From contig OZ244557.1 of NCBI GenBank assembly GCA_965217625.1, positions 1,550,001-1,614,000 of the forward strand: 64,000 nt of DNA, read 5' to 3'. Position 1 is the stretch's first letter. Each line of letters begins with the position of its first letter. This DNA is from TK10-74A sp965217625. GTDB lineage: Bacteria > Chloroflexota > Dehalococcoidia > Bin125. The notes beneath the pieces were generated by a model that did no database searches, was not told the DNA's origin, and saw only the letters and a list, made by a program, of their open reading frames with translations. Of the stretch, positions 16,709 through 24,720 are shown piece by piece. Position numbers and translations under genes: made by a program.

Positions 16709-18862
16709 ATGGCGCTCCGCTATCGCTACAGCCAGTGGGACGGCAGCCAGGACGTCGCCGATCTCGACGCGGACGAGGTGCTGTCGGGCCTGACCGACGA
16801 CCTGATGAACTTCGGCGACTTGCAGCACGCGCTGCGCAACCTGATGCAGCGCGGCATGCGCTCGCCCGAGGGGGCGCGTCGGCAAGGCCTGCGGGACTTG
16901 CTGCAGCGGCTGCGACAGCAGCGCCGGCAGGCGCTGGATCGCTTCGACCTGGGGTCGGTGTTCGACGACATCCAGCGGCAGATCGACGAGATCGTCGACA
17001 TGGAGCGCGACACGCTCGACGAACGGCTGCAGGAGGCCGCCCCGCCGGCCCCGCCGCCCGCCGCGGACGGCGACGGCGACGCTGCGCCGGGGGAGGCCGG
17101 CGACCAGGCGTCGCCGGAGGGCGCGGAGGCCGCCGAGGGGGCGGAGGCGCAGGCCGAGTCGCCGCCGGGCGGGGCGCCCGCCGGGCCGTCGGACCAGCAG
17201 GCCGAGTTCGGCGACATGCTGCGCGCGATCATCGAGCGCAAGCAGGGCCAACTCGACGACCTGCCCGACGACGCGCCCGGCCGCATGAAGGCGTTGCAGG
17301 GCTACGAGTTCATGAACCCGGAGGCGGCCCAGAAGTACCAGGAGCTGGTCGACTCGCTGCGCCAGCAGATGATGAACGCCTTCTTCAAGGACATGGCCCA
17401 GTCGATCCAGAACATGTCGCCGGAGGACATGGACCGCATGCAGGAGATGGTCCGCGACCTGAACGAGATGATGCAGCAGCGTCTCGCGGGCGAGGAGCCG
17501 GACTTCGACGCGTTCATGGACAAGTACGGCGACCTCTTCGGCGACGACCCGCCGCAGTCGCTCGACGAGTTGCTGCAGCAGATGCAGCAGCAGGCGGCGG
17601 CGATGCAGAACCTGATGGATTCGCTGCCCGGCGGCATGCGCCAGCAGTTGCAGGACATGGTCTCGGACCGGTTGGGCGACCCCGGGTTGCAGCAGCAGCT
17701 GGCGCAACTGGCATCCAACCTCGAGTCGCTGATGCCCATGCGCGACCTGCGCAATCAGTATCCGTTCCGCGGCGGCGAGGAACTGGACCTGCAGGCGGCC
17801 ATGCGCCTGATGGGCGAGATGCAGGACATGGACCAGATTGAGCGGCAGTTGGAGCGCACGCAATACGGCGGCGACCTGGACGATATCGACGCCGACAAGC
17901 TGGAGGAGCTGCTCGGCGAGGAGGCGCGGGAGACGCTGGACCAACTGCGGCAGTTGCTGGAGATCCTGGAAGAGGCGGGCTACATCCGCAAGAAGGGCAA
18001 CTCCTGGGAGTTGACGCCGCGCGGCAACCGCAAGATCGGGGAGCGGGCGCTGGCCGAGATCTACGCCAACCTCAAGCAGCAGAACTTCGGCAAGCACAAC
18101 GTGGCGGAGTTCGGCCGCTACGGGGAGCGCGCCGACGACAGCAAGCGCTACGAGTTCGGCGATCCGTTCCACCTGGACCTGCGGCAGACGCTGATGAACT
18201 CGATGTACCGCGAGGGGCCGCAGGTGCCCGTGTCGCTGGACCCGGGTGACTTCGATGTCTTTCGCTCCGAGACGCTGACCCAGACCGCGACGGTGCTGAT
18301 GCTGGACCTCTCCTGGTCGATGGCGCTGCGGGGGTCGTTCCAGGCGGCGAAGAAGGTCGCGCTGGCGCTGAACAACTTGATCCGCATGAAGTACGCCCGC
18401 GACGACCTCTATCTGGTGGGATTCAGCGCCTACGCGCGGGAGCTCAAGACCGAGGATCTGCCATACGCCCGCTGGGACGAGACGGTGCTGGGCACGAACA
18501 TGCACCACGCGCTGCTGATCGCCCAGCGGCTGCTGTCCAAGCACAAGCTGGGCACGCGCCAGATCATCATGATCTCCGATGGGGAGCCGACGGCGCACCT
18601 GCAGGATGGCGTCAGCCACTTCTCCTACCCGCCCAGCCAGATGACCATCCGCGAGACGCTCAAAGAGGTGCGGAACTGCACGAAGAAAGACATCGTGATC
18701 AACATCTTCATGCTGGATCGCAACTACTACCTCAAGGAGTTCGTCTCCCGCGTCGCGAAGATCAACCGTGGGCGGGTGTTCTACACGACGCCGGACGAGC
18801 TGGGCGAGTACATCCTGGTCGACTTCGTCAGCAACAAACGCAAGAACCTCTCCAGCGCCTGA
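16709..18862 (+). CDS. VWA domain protein, partner of the MoxR-type ATPase
   Basis: A 717-residue cytoplasmic protein. Residues about 110-170 are an acidic, Ala/Pro-rich linker; about 195-410 are Gln/Met-rich helices likely to form coiled coils. The C-terminus is a von Willebrand A domain with the MIDAS motif DLSWS (Asp533, Ser535, Ser537) and the later IIMISDGEPTAHL strand. This is the BchD/CoxE-like half of a MoxR-VWA pair. ATG 16709 follows GAGGGGGAAG. The target of the complex is unknown; protein-complex maturation, metal insertion or stress response are possible. A GC hairpin follows the stop. Confidence 0.87.
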   Translation: MALRYRYSQWDGSQDVADLDADEVLSGLTDDLMNFGDLQHALRNLMQRGMRSPEGARRQGLRDLLQRLRQQRRQALDRFDLGSVFDDIQRQIDEIVDMERDTLDERLQEAAPPAPPPAADGDGDAAPGEAGDQASPEGAEAAEGAEAQAESPPGGAPAGPSDQQAEFGDMLRAIIERKQGQLDDLPDDAPGRMKALQGYEFMNPEAAQKYQELVDSLRQQMMNAFFKDMAQSIQNMSPEDMDRMQEMVRDLNEMMQQRLAGEEPDFDAFMDKYGDLFGDDPPQSLDELLQQMQQQAAAMQNLMDSLPGGMRQQLQDMVSDRLGDPGLQQQLAQLASNLESLMPMRDLRNQYPFRGGEELDLQAAMRLMGEMQDMDQIERQLERTQYGGDLDDIDADKLEELLGEEARETLDQLRQLLEILEEAGYIRKKGNSWELTPRGNRKIGERALAEIYANLKQQNFGKHNVAEFGRYGERADDSKRYEFGDPFHLDLRQTLMNSMYREGPQVPVSLDPGDFDVFRSETLTQTATVLMLDLSWSMALRGSFQAAKKVALALNNLIRMKYARDDLYLVGFSAYARELKTEDLPYARWDETVLGTNMHHALLIAQRLLSKHKLGTRQIIMISDGEPTAHLQDGVSHFSYPPSQMTIRETLKEVRNCTKKDIVINIFMLDRNYYLKEFVSRVAKINRGRVFYTTPDELGEYILVDFVSNKRKNLSSA

Positions 18863-18867
18863 GCGGC

Positions 18868-18888
18868 CCGGCGGCTGCACGCCGCCGG
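18868..18888 (+). terminator. GC-rich hairpin after the VWA gene
   Basis: CCGGCGGC (18868-18875) and GCCGCCGG (18881-18888) with a TGCAC loop, five bases after the stop codon. There is no U tract, as in the other terminator-like hairpins here. Confidence 0.5.
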
Positions 18889-18923
18889 CCGGGGTTGCCA
18901 TCGCGCGGGTCGGCGCCGACCGC

Positions 18924-18929
18924 TATCCT
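18924..18929 (+). promoter_or_regulatory. -10 element TATCCT
   Basis: TATCCT 64 bases before the SDR ATG. No convincing -35. Confidence 0.4.
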
Positions 18930-18947
18930 CGCCACCCACATCTCGTG

Positions 18948-18986
18948 CCTACCAGAAGGGCCTACCAGAAGGGCCCACCAGAAAGG
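18948..18986 (+). repeat. Three tandem 13-bp repeats before the SDR gene
   Basis: CCTACCAGAAGGG occurs at 18948-18960 and 18961-18973, then CCCACCAGAAAGG at 18974-18986. The last copy ends seven bases before ATG 18994 and carries its AAAGGA ribosome-binding site. The array may be a slipped duplication of the ribosome-binding region or a repeated regulator site. Confidence 0.8.
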
Positions 18987-18993
18987 ACATCCC

Positions 18994-19785
18994 ATGCCCG
19001 GACGACTCGACGGCCGTGTCGCGATTGTGACCGGCGGCAACAGCGGTATCGGTGAGGCCACCGCCCATACGTTCGCCCGCGAGGGGGCCCGCGTGGTGCT
19101 GATGGCGCGACGCGAGGCCCAGGGCGTCGCGGTGCAGGATGCGATCCGCGCCGCGGGCGGCGATGCCACGTTCGTGCGCTGCGACGTCTCCGACAGCGCC
19201 TCCGTGACGGCCGCCGTGGCGCAGGCCGTCGACACCTACGGCGGGATCGACGTGCTCTTCAACAACGCGGGCTACGGATCCGGCCAGGCCTTTCCCGACG
19301 AATCGGAGGAGAACTGGGCGGAGATCATCGGCGTCAACCTCACGGGCACGTTCCTGATGTCGCGGGCCGTCTGGCCGCACCTGGTCGCCCGCGGAGGCGG
19401 CGCCGTGGTCAACATGTCGTCGCTGGCCGCGACGCGCGGCTTCAGCCAGAGGCAGCAGGAGATGGGCCCGGGGACGGCCGCGGCGTCGTACTACGCGGCC
19501 AAGGCCGGCATCGATGCGTTCACCCGCTGGACCGCCGGCGCGGGGGGACGGCACAAGATCCGCGTCAACTGCGTGCGCCCCGGGCAGGTCCTCACCCCCG
19601 GCGCGACCAACCCCGCCACCGGCCAGCACTGGTTCAAGGGCGGATTCGACGTCCACCAGATCCTGGAGGAGCCCGGCCTGCCCGAGGACGTGGCCAACGT
19701 CGTGCTGTTCCTCGCCTCCGACGAGGCCAAGTTCCTGACCGGCGAGATCATCAACGTCGATGGGGGCTGCGCCGTCAAGCTGTAG
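18994..19785 (+). CDS. Short-chain dehydrogenase/reductase
   Basis: A 263-residue classical SDR. The N-terminal NAD(P)-binding motif is TGGNSGIG, followed by NNAGYGSG and the catalytic SxnYxxxK: Ser in NMSSLA, Tyr166 and Lys170 in SYYAAKAG. The C-terminus ends in TGEIINVDGGCAVKL, the usual classical SDR tail. An Arg in LMARREA after strand 2 hints at NADPH, but this is weak. ATG 18994 is favoured by AAAGGA; the reading frame runs open upstream. Substrate unknown. Confidence 0.88.
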   Translation: MPGRLDGRVAIVTGGNSGIGEATAHTFAREGARVVLMARREAQGVAVQDAIRAAGGDATFVRCDVSDSASVTAAVAQAVDTYGGIDVLFNNAGYGSGQAFPDESEENWAEIIGVNLTGTFLMSRAVWPHLVARGGGAVVNMSSLAATRGFSQRQQEMGPGTAAASYYAAKAGIDAFTRWTAGAGGRHKIRVNCVRPGQVLTPGATNPATGQHWFKGGFDVHQILEEPGLPEDVANVVLFLASDEAKFLTGEIINVDGGCAVKL

Positions 19786-19806
19786 GCGCGCCGCGCGCCC
19801 GGCCCG

Positions 19807-20376
19807 TCAGGGGTCGCGCGCCGGGAGCTCCTCCTCGTCGGTCGCGCCCTCGGCGCGCAGGGCCAGGAAGTCCTGCCAGGCGATGGAGAACTGCCGCAAG
19901 CCGCGCCGGTAGGCGTAGTCCTGGATCGCGACGTTGCCCAGGTACGAGGCCAGGTAGTACGAGCCCACGATCAGGAAGAGGATCGCGAAGACCTTGGTCC
20001 AGTCGGGCAGGATCACGATCAGCCCGGTCGACACGGCGGTCCCGAGCAGGATGCCCGCCCAGGCGGCGCTGTGGACGTAGCGGCCCTCGCGCTTGCGCTT
20101 GGCGGTGTAGACCTGCGCGACGGTGCGGGAGATCTTGTCTCGGACCGGGACGTCGTCGGCCGACGTGTCGCAGGTGGGGCAGACCGCGCGGCCCGAATCG
20201 AGTGGCGTGTAGCAGTAGCCGCAGAAGCGCCCCAGATTGGGGGCGTTGCCGGCGCGCACCTCGGCGATCATCTCGTCGAGGGCTTCGCTGAAGGGTACGT
20301 CGTGCGTCGGTACGAACTTCCCGTCCACGATCGTCGGCGCGGGTGGGGCCGTGGGCGGTGACTGGGCCTGCGCCAT
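19807..20376 (-). CDS. Zinc-ribbon membrane protein of unknown function
   Basis: A 189-residue protein. After a Pro/Ala-rich N-terminus comes a double-knuckle zinc ribbon, CGYC (about residue 52) and CPTC (about residue 67). Two closely spaced hydrophobic segments follow (AAWAGILLGTAVSTGLIVIL and FAILFLIVGSYYLASYL, about residues 100-140). The C-terminus is cytosolic and charged. I do not recognise a named family. Start ATG 20376 is used because the family-like zinc ribbon begins shortly after, and the reading frame further upstream overlaps the next gene. It lies downstream of the VOC gene on the same strand. Confidence 0.7.
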   Translation of the reverse strand: MAQAQSPPTAPPAPTIVDGKFVPTHDVPFSEALDEMIAEVRAGNAPNLGRFCGYCYTPLDSGRAVCPTCDTSADDVPVRDKISRTVAQVYTAKRKREGRYVHSAAWAGILLGTAVSTGLIVILPDWTKVFAILFLIVGSYYLASYLGNVAIQDYAYRRGLRQFSIAWQDFLALRAEGATDEEELPARDP

Positions 20377-20446
20377 CGGGGTCTCCGTGCGCCGGCCTGA
20401 CTGGTGGGGCCGGACGCCGCGCGGCTGAGCCGCTGAAGGCAGCGCG

Positions 20447-20914
20447 CTACTCCGCGGGACCGAACTCCGACAGCGGGTTGTCGGGGCCGTGCCCCGGCAG
20501 CCATTCGAAGAGCTGGTAGAGGACGCCGCCGGTGTCGCGCGGGTGGATGAACGTCTGCCGCCATTGGCCATCCGACCAGATGCCGCGGTAGGGCTCAATG
20601 CCCATCTCCTCACGCAGGTACTCCACGGCGGCATCGATGTCTTCCACCTCGACGGTGATGTGGTGCACGCCAGCCCCGCGCGTCTCCAGGTAGCGATGCA
20701 GGAACGAGTCGTCGCCCATCGGGGCCAGGATCTCCACCTGGCCCTGTCCGTCCGGCATGTTGAGCAGGCCGCCGCGGAAGCCCTCGCTGGGCGACCGGAA
20801 GACGTGGTCGCGCTCCAGCCCGAACAGCTTCTCGTGGAACGTGATCGCCTGGTCCGCGTCCGGCACCGCGATCGAGTAGTGGTCGAATCGCACCCAGCCC
20901 AGCGACTTCGCCAT
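20447..20914 (-). CDS. VOC/glyoxalase family protein, methylmalonyl-CoA epimerase-like
   Basis: A 155-residue two-module VOC-fold protein. Metal-ligand candidates are His in FDHYSIAV (about residue 12), His in GVHHITVEV (about residue 84) and Glu in LYQLFEW (near residue 137). The layout (DHYSIAVPDADQAITFHEKLFG...GVHHITVEVEDIDAAV) resembles methylmalonyl-CoA epimerase, which racemises methylmalonyl-CoA in propionate breakdown. It would fit the propionyl-CoA carboxylase beta gene at 9664, but the substrate is not proven and other VOC enzymes look similar. ATG 20914 follows GAAAGGGG. Confidence 0.75.
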   Translation of the reverse strand: MAKSLGWVRFDHYSIAVPDADQAITFHEKLFGLERDHVFRSPSEGFRGGLLNMPDGQGQVEILAPMGDDSFLHRYLETRGAGVHHITVEVEDIDAAVEYLREEMGIEPYRGIWSDGQWRQTFIHPRDTGGVLYQLFEWLPGHGPDNPLSEFGPAE

Positions 20915-21108
20915 GCGCCCGCCCCTTTCGTGGTCTTCCGGTCTTGCCATCCCGCGGTTACGGTCGGTCGGGGCCGGCCAGCTTTCGGCTACCGAGCGGG
21001 CTCGGCATGATGAGAGCGGGCGCCCCGTCGCGCGCATGATGCCCTCCGGCCGGAGCGCGGGTCAACGATATCGGCCCCGGGGATATCACCCAGCGGAGAT
21101 CGACGATC

Positions 21109-22122
21109 GTGAGTCCGGTGTCCAGACGCCGTGTCCTGTTCATCGCCAATCCGCGGGCGCGGGGACTGGCCGCGGGCAAGCGGCTCGATGGGGCCGTGCA
21201 GACCGTGGCGGCGGAGGCGGGGCTGGACGCGCGTTTGGTCTGGACGCAGCGGCCCGGTGAGGCGGGGGATCTGGCCCGGGAGGCGTGCGCCGACGGCGTG
21301 GATCTGATCTTCGCCTGCGGCGGCGACGGGACTCTCAACGAGGTCCTGAACGGGCTCGATGGTGTTCCGGCGGAGGCGGGGCCTGCCGTCGGGATCGTGC
21401 CGGGGGGAACGGCCAACGTGTGGGCGCGCGAGGCCGGGATCCCGCGCAGCAGCCCGGCGGCCGCGATCCGTGCCCAGATCGACGCCGCGCCGGTCCGGGT
21501 GGACCTGGGTCGCGTGCAGTTCGGCGCCGGCGAGGGCGCGCCGGCCGGCGGACGCCGGTTCCTGCTGATGGTGAGCCTCGGCTTCGACGCGGCGGCGGTG
21601 GCGTCGGTCAGCCCGGCGCTCAAGCGGCGACTCGGCCAGCTGGCCTACATCTGGGCCGGCCTGCGGACCGCGTGGCGCGACCCCGGCTTCGACATCGATC
21701 TGGAGTTGGACGGGGACGCGCCGCAGCCGGTGCACGCGTCGATGCTGGTGGTAGGAAACACGCGCAACTACGGCGCGATCGCCCATATCACGGCGCAGGC
21801 GTCGGTCGCCGATGGCGAGTTGGATTACGTGGCCTTCCTGGGCCACGGACTGTGGAACGCGGCGCGAATGCTGCCGCGGCTGCTGGTCCGGCGGCATCTC
21901 GGTGCGCGGGGCGTGCTGTTCCGCCGCGCGCGATGGGGGCGCATCACGCCGGCCGCGGGCGGGCTGCTGCCGCACGTACAACTCGACGGCGAGGTGGGGC
22001 TGGCGCCATCGGCGGGACCGATCACGCTGACCGTCGAGGTGGGGGCGGTGCGGATGCTGGCGCCGCAGCCGGGCCGCCCCCTCTTCGGGCCGTCGCCCGC
22101 ACGACCCGGGCCGCCCGGCTAG
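21109..22122 (+). CDS. Diacylglycerol/lipid kinase family protein (DagK/YegS-like)
   Basis: A 337-residue NAD/lipid-kinase-fold protein. The nucleotide-binding motif GGDGTLNEVLNGL lies near residues 70-82, with GTANVWA further on and the start RVLFIANPRARG. The C-terminal beta domain contains HVQLDGEVGLAPS-like structure. Such enzymes phosphorylate diacylglycerol or other lipids at the membrane. GTG 21109 is the start, with CGGAG upstream. The stop overlaps the recF stop by four bases (CTAG, 22119-22122). Confidence 0.85.
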   Translation: MSPVSRRRVLFIANPRARGLAAGKRLDGAVQTVAAEAGLDARLVWTQRPGEAGDLAREACADGVDLIFACGGDGTLNEVLNGLDGVPAEAGPAVGIVPGGTANVWAREAGIPRSSPAAAIRAQIDAAPVRVDLGRVQFGAGEGAPAGGRRFLLMVSLGFDAAAVASVSPALKRRLGQLAYIWAGLRTAWRDPGFDIDLELDGDAPQPVHASMLVVGNTRNYGAIAHITAQASVADGELDYVAFLGHGLWNAARMLPRLLVRRHLGARGVLFRRARWGRITPAAGGLLPHVQLDGEVGLAPSAGPITLTVEVGAVRMLAPQPGRPLFGPSPARPGPPG

Positions 22123-23378
22123 CCCTGAGCCAGCGCGCACAGCGCGCCCTCCACGATGCGATAGCTCCCGGCCGGCGCCGGCAGCCCCGATGGCAACGCG
22201 GTGGCGTCCGCCGTCGTGACCAGAAGCTGGCCGGCCGCGCCGCTCCCGCCCGGCGGACGCAGAGTTTCGGCGAGGGCCGCCGCCGTGGTCTCGCGGCGGG
22301 CGGCGTCGAGTTCCGAGAAGAGGTCGTCGAGCAGCAGGATCGGCCCTTCCCCGGTGCGCTGTCGCAGGAGATCGGCTTCCGCCAGACGCAGGGCCAGCGC
22401 GATCGAGCGTTGCTGGGCCCGCGAGGCGTACGTGCCGGCCGGACGGCCGTCGAGCAGCAGACCGACGTCGTCGCGGTGGGGGCCGACCAGAGTCACGCCC
22501 GCAGCGACCTCGCGCCGCCGCGCGGCCGCCATCGCGTCGCGGAGCAGGGCGCTGGCGGCGTCGGGAGTGGGGTGGTCGCCGGGGGGCCAGGGAGTGGTGT
22601 GCAGGGCGGGGTGATAGCGGAGCCCCAGGGCGCCGGCGCCCGCGCTCGTGCCCGGCACCGACGTCAGGAAGCGGTGTCGCGCGGGCGCCAGCTCGGCCAG
22701 CGCCGCCACGGCCGACGCCCGCGCCGCGAGCACATCTCCGCCCGCCTCCGCCAGGACGTCGTCCCAGGGGGAGAGTTCGCCGGGCGACGAGGCGCCCTCG
22801 GCCATCCGCTTGAGCACGGCGTTGCGCTGGGTGACGGCCTTGTCGTAGCGGCTGTAGGCCCGGGCGTAGCTGCGGTCCGACTGGGCGATGAGCAGGTCCA
22901 GAAAGCGCCGGCGCCGGGAGGGTGGGCCCGTGAGGATGTCGATGTCCAGGGTGGTGAAGAGCACGGCGCTGATCTGTCCCACGACCTGCGTCGCGCGGCG
23001 GGCGATGCCGTTCAGCCGCAAGCGTTTGCCCGTCAGCGGCGCGCCCGCCCGCGTGGGACGGGGGCGGCCTACGGCGTCGGCGCGGGCGACCAGGGCGATC
23101 TCAACCTGCACCGGCCCGTCGCCGCGCTCGGCGCGCCCGGCGACCCGCGCGACCGCGGGCTCTTCGAGGCTGGCGGCGGCGAGCGCGGACCAGCCGATCA
23201 TCTCCCCCTCGCTCGAGGCGCGCGGGGAGCGGGTCATGGCGAGCAGCGCGATGGCCTCCAGGAGGTTGGACTTGCCGGCGGCGTTGTCGCCGGTGAGCAG
23301 GGTCAGCCCCGGCGTGAGCGACAGCCGCAGTCGCTCGTAGGAGCGGAAGCGGTCGAGCTCCAGGTCGCGCAGGTACAC
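22119..23378 (-). CDS. recF: DNA replication/repair protein RecF
   Basis: A 419-residue RecF. It starts MYLRDLELDRFRSYERLRL, has Walker A GDNAAGKS at residues 30-37, the family block GPPSRRRRFLDLLI, and Walker B LLLDDLFSELDAARR near residue 365. RecF binds ssDNA-dsDNA junctions and loads RecA with RecO and RecR at gaps. It lies directly after lhgO (15 bases apart) on the same strand rather than beside dnaN/gyrB. The convergent lipid kinase stop overlaps its own. Confidence 0.93.
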   Translation of the reverse strand: MYLRDLELDRFRSYERLRLSLTPGLTLLTGDNAAGKSNLLEAIALLAMTRSPRASSEGEMIGWSALAAASLEEPAVARVAGRAERGDGPVQVEIALVARADAVGRPRPTRAGAPLTGKRLRLNGIARRATQVVGQISAVLFTTLDIDILTGPPSRRRRFLDLLIAQSDRSYARAYSRYDKAVTQRNAVLKRMAEGASSPGELSPWDDVLAEAGGDVLAARASAVAALAELAPARHRFLTSVPGTSAGAGALGLRYHPALHTTPWPPGDHPTPDAASALLRDAMAAARRREVAAGVTLVGPHRDDVGLLLDGRPAGTYASRAQQRSIALALRLAEADLLRQRTGEGPILLLDDLFSELDAARRETTAAALAETLRPPGGSGAAGQLLVTTADATALPSGLPAPAGSYRIVEGALCALAQG

Positions 23379-23393
23379 GGGCGCCGCCTCGGC

Positions 23394-24674
23394 TCAGCGT
23401 CCGGCGGCGGCGGGGCGCTGGGAGCGCGGGACGCGGAACCAGTCATCGGCCATCGTCGCGATCTCCTGCCCGATGCCCAGCGAGGCGGTGGCGCCCGGCG
23501 AGGGCGCGTTGAGGACGTGGATCATGCCCGACTCCGCGATCAGGCGGAAGTCGTCCACGAGGCCGCCGTCGGCGTCGAGGGCCTGCGCGCGGACGCCCGC
23601 CCCGGCGCGGACGAGATCGGAGGCGCGCACGGCGGGGACCAGCGCTTGCAGCGCAGCCGTGAAGGCGCGGCGGCTGGCCGAGCGATACATCTCACCCAGG
23701 CCGGTGCGCCAGTAGCGCAGCGCCAAGCGCTGGAAGCCCGGGAAGCTGAGCGCATCCCAGACGTCCCCGGCGTCGATGTCGCGCCAGCGGTAGCCCTCGC
23801 GGCGCAGGGCGAGGACGGCGTTGGGACCGGCCTCGACGGTCCCGTCGACGCGCCGTGTGAAGTGCACCCCCAGGAAGGGGAAATTGGGGTCGGGCACGGG
23901 GTAGATGAGGTTGCGCACGAGGCCCGACGCCTGCGGTCGCAGCGCGTAGTACTCGCCGCGGAAGGGGATGATGCGCAGCGTCGGCCGGAAGCCCGCGAGC
24001 CGCGCGACGCGGTCGGCCATCAGCCCGGCGCAGTTGACGAGGTGGCGCGCTTCGATCGGGCCGTCGCTGGTGTCGATGCGGAGGCCGTCGTCGCCGGCGC
24101 GCAGGCCGGTGACCTCGACGCCGGTGCGGACGACCCCGTCGCGGGCTTCGACCAGCGCGCGGTAGCGCTGCGTGACGGCGTCGTAGTCGGCGATGCCCGT
24201 CGAGGGGACGTGCAGGGCGCGGACGCCGCGGGCGGCGGGCTCGAGCTCGGCGAGTTCTTCCGCGCCGATCTCGCGGATGCCGGGCACGCCGTTGGCCTGA
24301 CCGCGGTCGGCCAGCGCGCGCAGGCGGCCGGTCTGGGACTCGTCGGTCGCAACGACCACCTTGCCGCAGCGCTCGTGGGGGATGTCGTGCTCCCGGCAGA
24401 ACTCCAGCATCTGCTCGGCCCCGCGCACGGCGAGCCGGGCCTTGGCGGAGCCGGGCCGATAGTAGAGGCCGCTGTGAATCACGCCGCTGTTGTGACCCGT
24501 CTGGTGCTGACCGACGTCAGCCTCCTTCTCGATCACGACGACGGACAGCCCGGCGAAGCGCTCGACCAGGGCGAGGGCGGTGGCCAGCCCAATGATGCCG
24601 CCGCCGACGACGGCGACGTCGCAGGGAGTCGCGCTGCGGGAGTCCGGGCCGCGGGGGGAGGTCGCGGTGTCCAT
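23394..24674 (-). CDS. lhgO: L-2-hydroxyglutarate oxidase
   Basis: A 426-residue FAD enzyme of the LhgO/L2HGDH type. The dinucleotide-binding motif VVGGGIIG is at residues 22-29, followed by IEKEADVGQHQTGHNSGVIHSGLYYRPGS-type sequence: the QHQTGHNSGVIHSG block is diagnostic. Later parts are LVNCAGLMADRVA and FPFLGVHFTRRVDG. It oxidises L-2-hydroxyglutarate to 2-oxoglutarate, repairing a side product of dehydrogenases and passing electrons to the membrane quinone pool. ATG 24674 has no Shine-Dalgarno sequence; a TAGGAT -10 ends six bases before it, so the mRNA may be leaderless. It lies between selD and recF. Confidence 0.92.
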   Translation of the reverse strand: MDTATSPRGPDSRSATPCDVAVVGGGIIGLATALALVERFAGLSVVVIEKEADVGQHQTGHNSGVIHSGLYYRPGSAKARLAVRGAEQMLEFCREHDIPHERCGKVVVATDESQTGRLRALADRGQANGVPGIREIGAEELAELEPAARGVRALHVPSTGIADYDAVTQRYRALVEARDGVVRTGVEVTGLRAGDDGLRIDTSDGPIEARHLVNCAGLMADRVARLAGFRPTLRIIPFRGEYYALRPQASGLVRNLIYPVPDPNFPFLGVHFTRRVDGTVEAGPNAVLALRREGYRWRDIDAGDVWDALSFPGFQRLALRYWRTGLGEMYRSASRRAFTAALQALVPAVRASDLVRAGAGVRAQALDADGGLVDDFRLIAESGMIHVLNAPSPGATASLGIGQEIATMADDWFRVPRSQRPAAAGR

Positions 24675-24680
24675 GCGGGA

Positions 24681-24686
24681 ATCCTA
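24681..24686 (-). promoter_or_regulatory. -10 element TAGGAT, leaderless lhgO
   Basis: On the minus strand TAGGAT is followed by six bases (TCCCGC) and then ATG. Transcription starting about seven bases after the hexamer would begin at the A of ATG. Confidence 0.5.
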
Positions 24687-24720
24687 CCGGCACGGCGGGT
24701 GGGCGGCGCGGCGCGTGTGC

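Noticed and set aside
16556..18862. Longer start of the VWA gene at 16556
   Set aside because: It would overlap the MoxR gene by over 100 bases, while ATG 16709 has a good ribosome-binding site.
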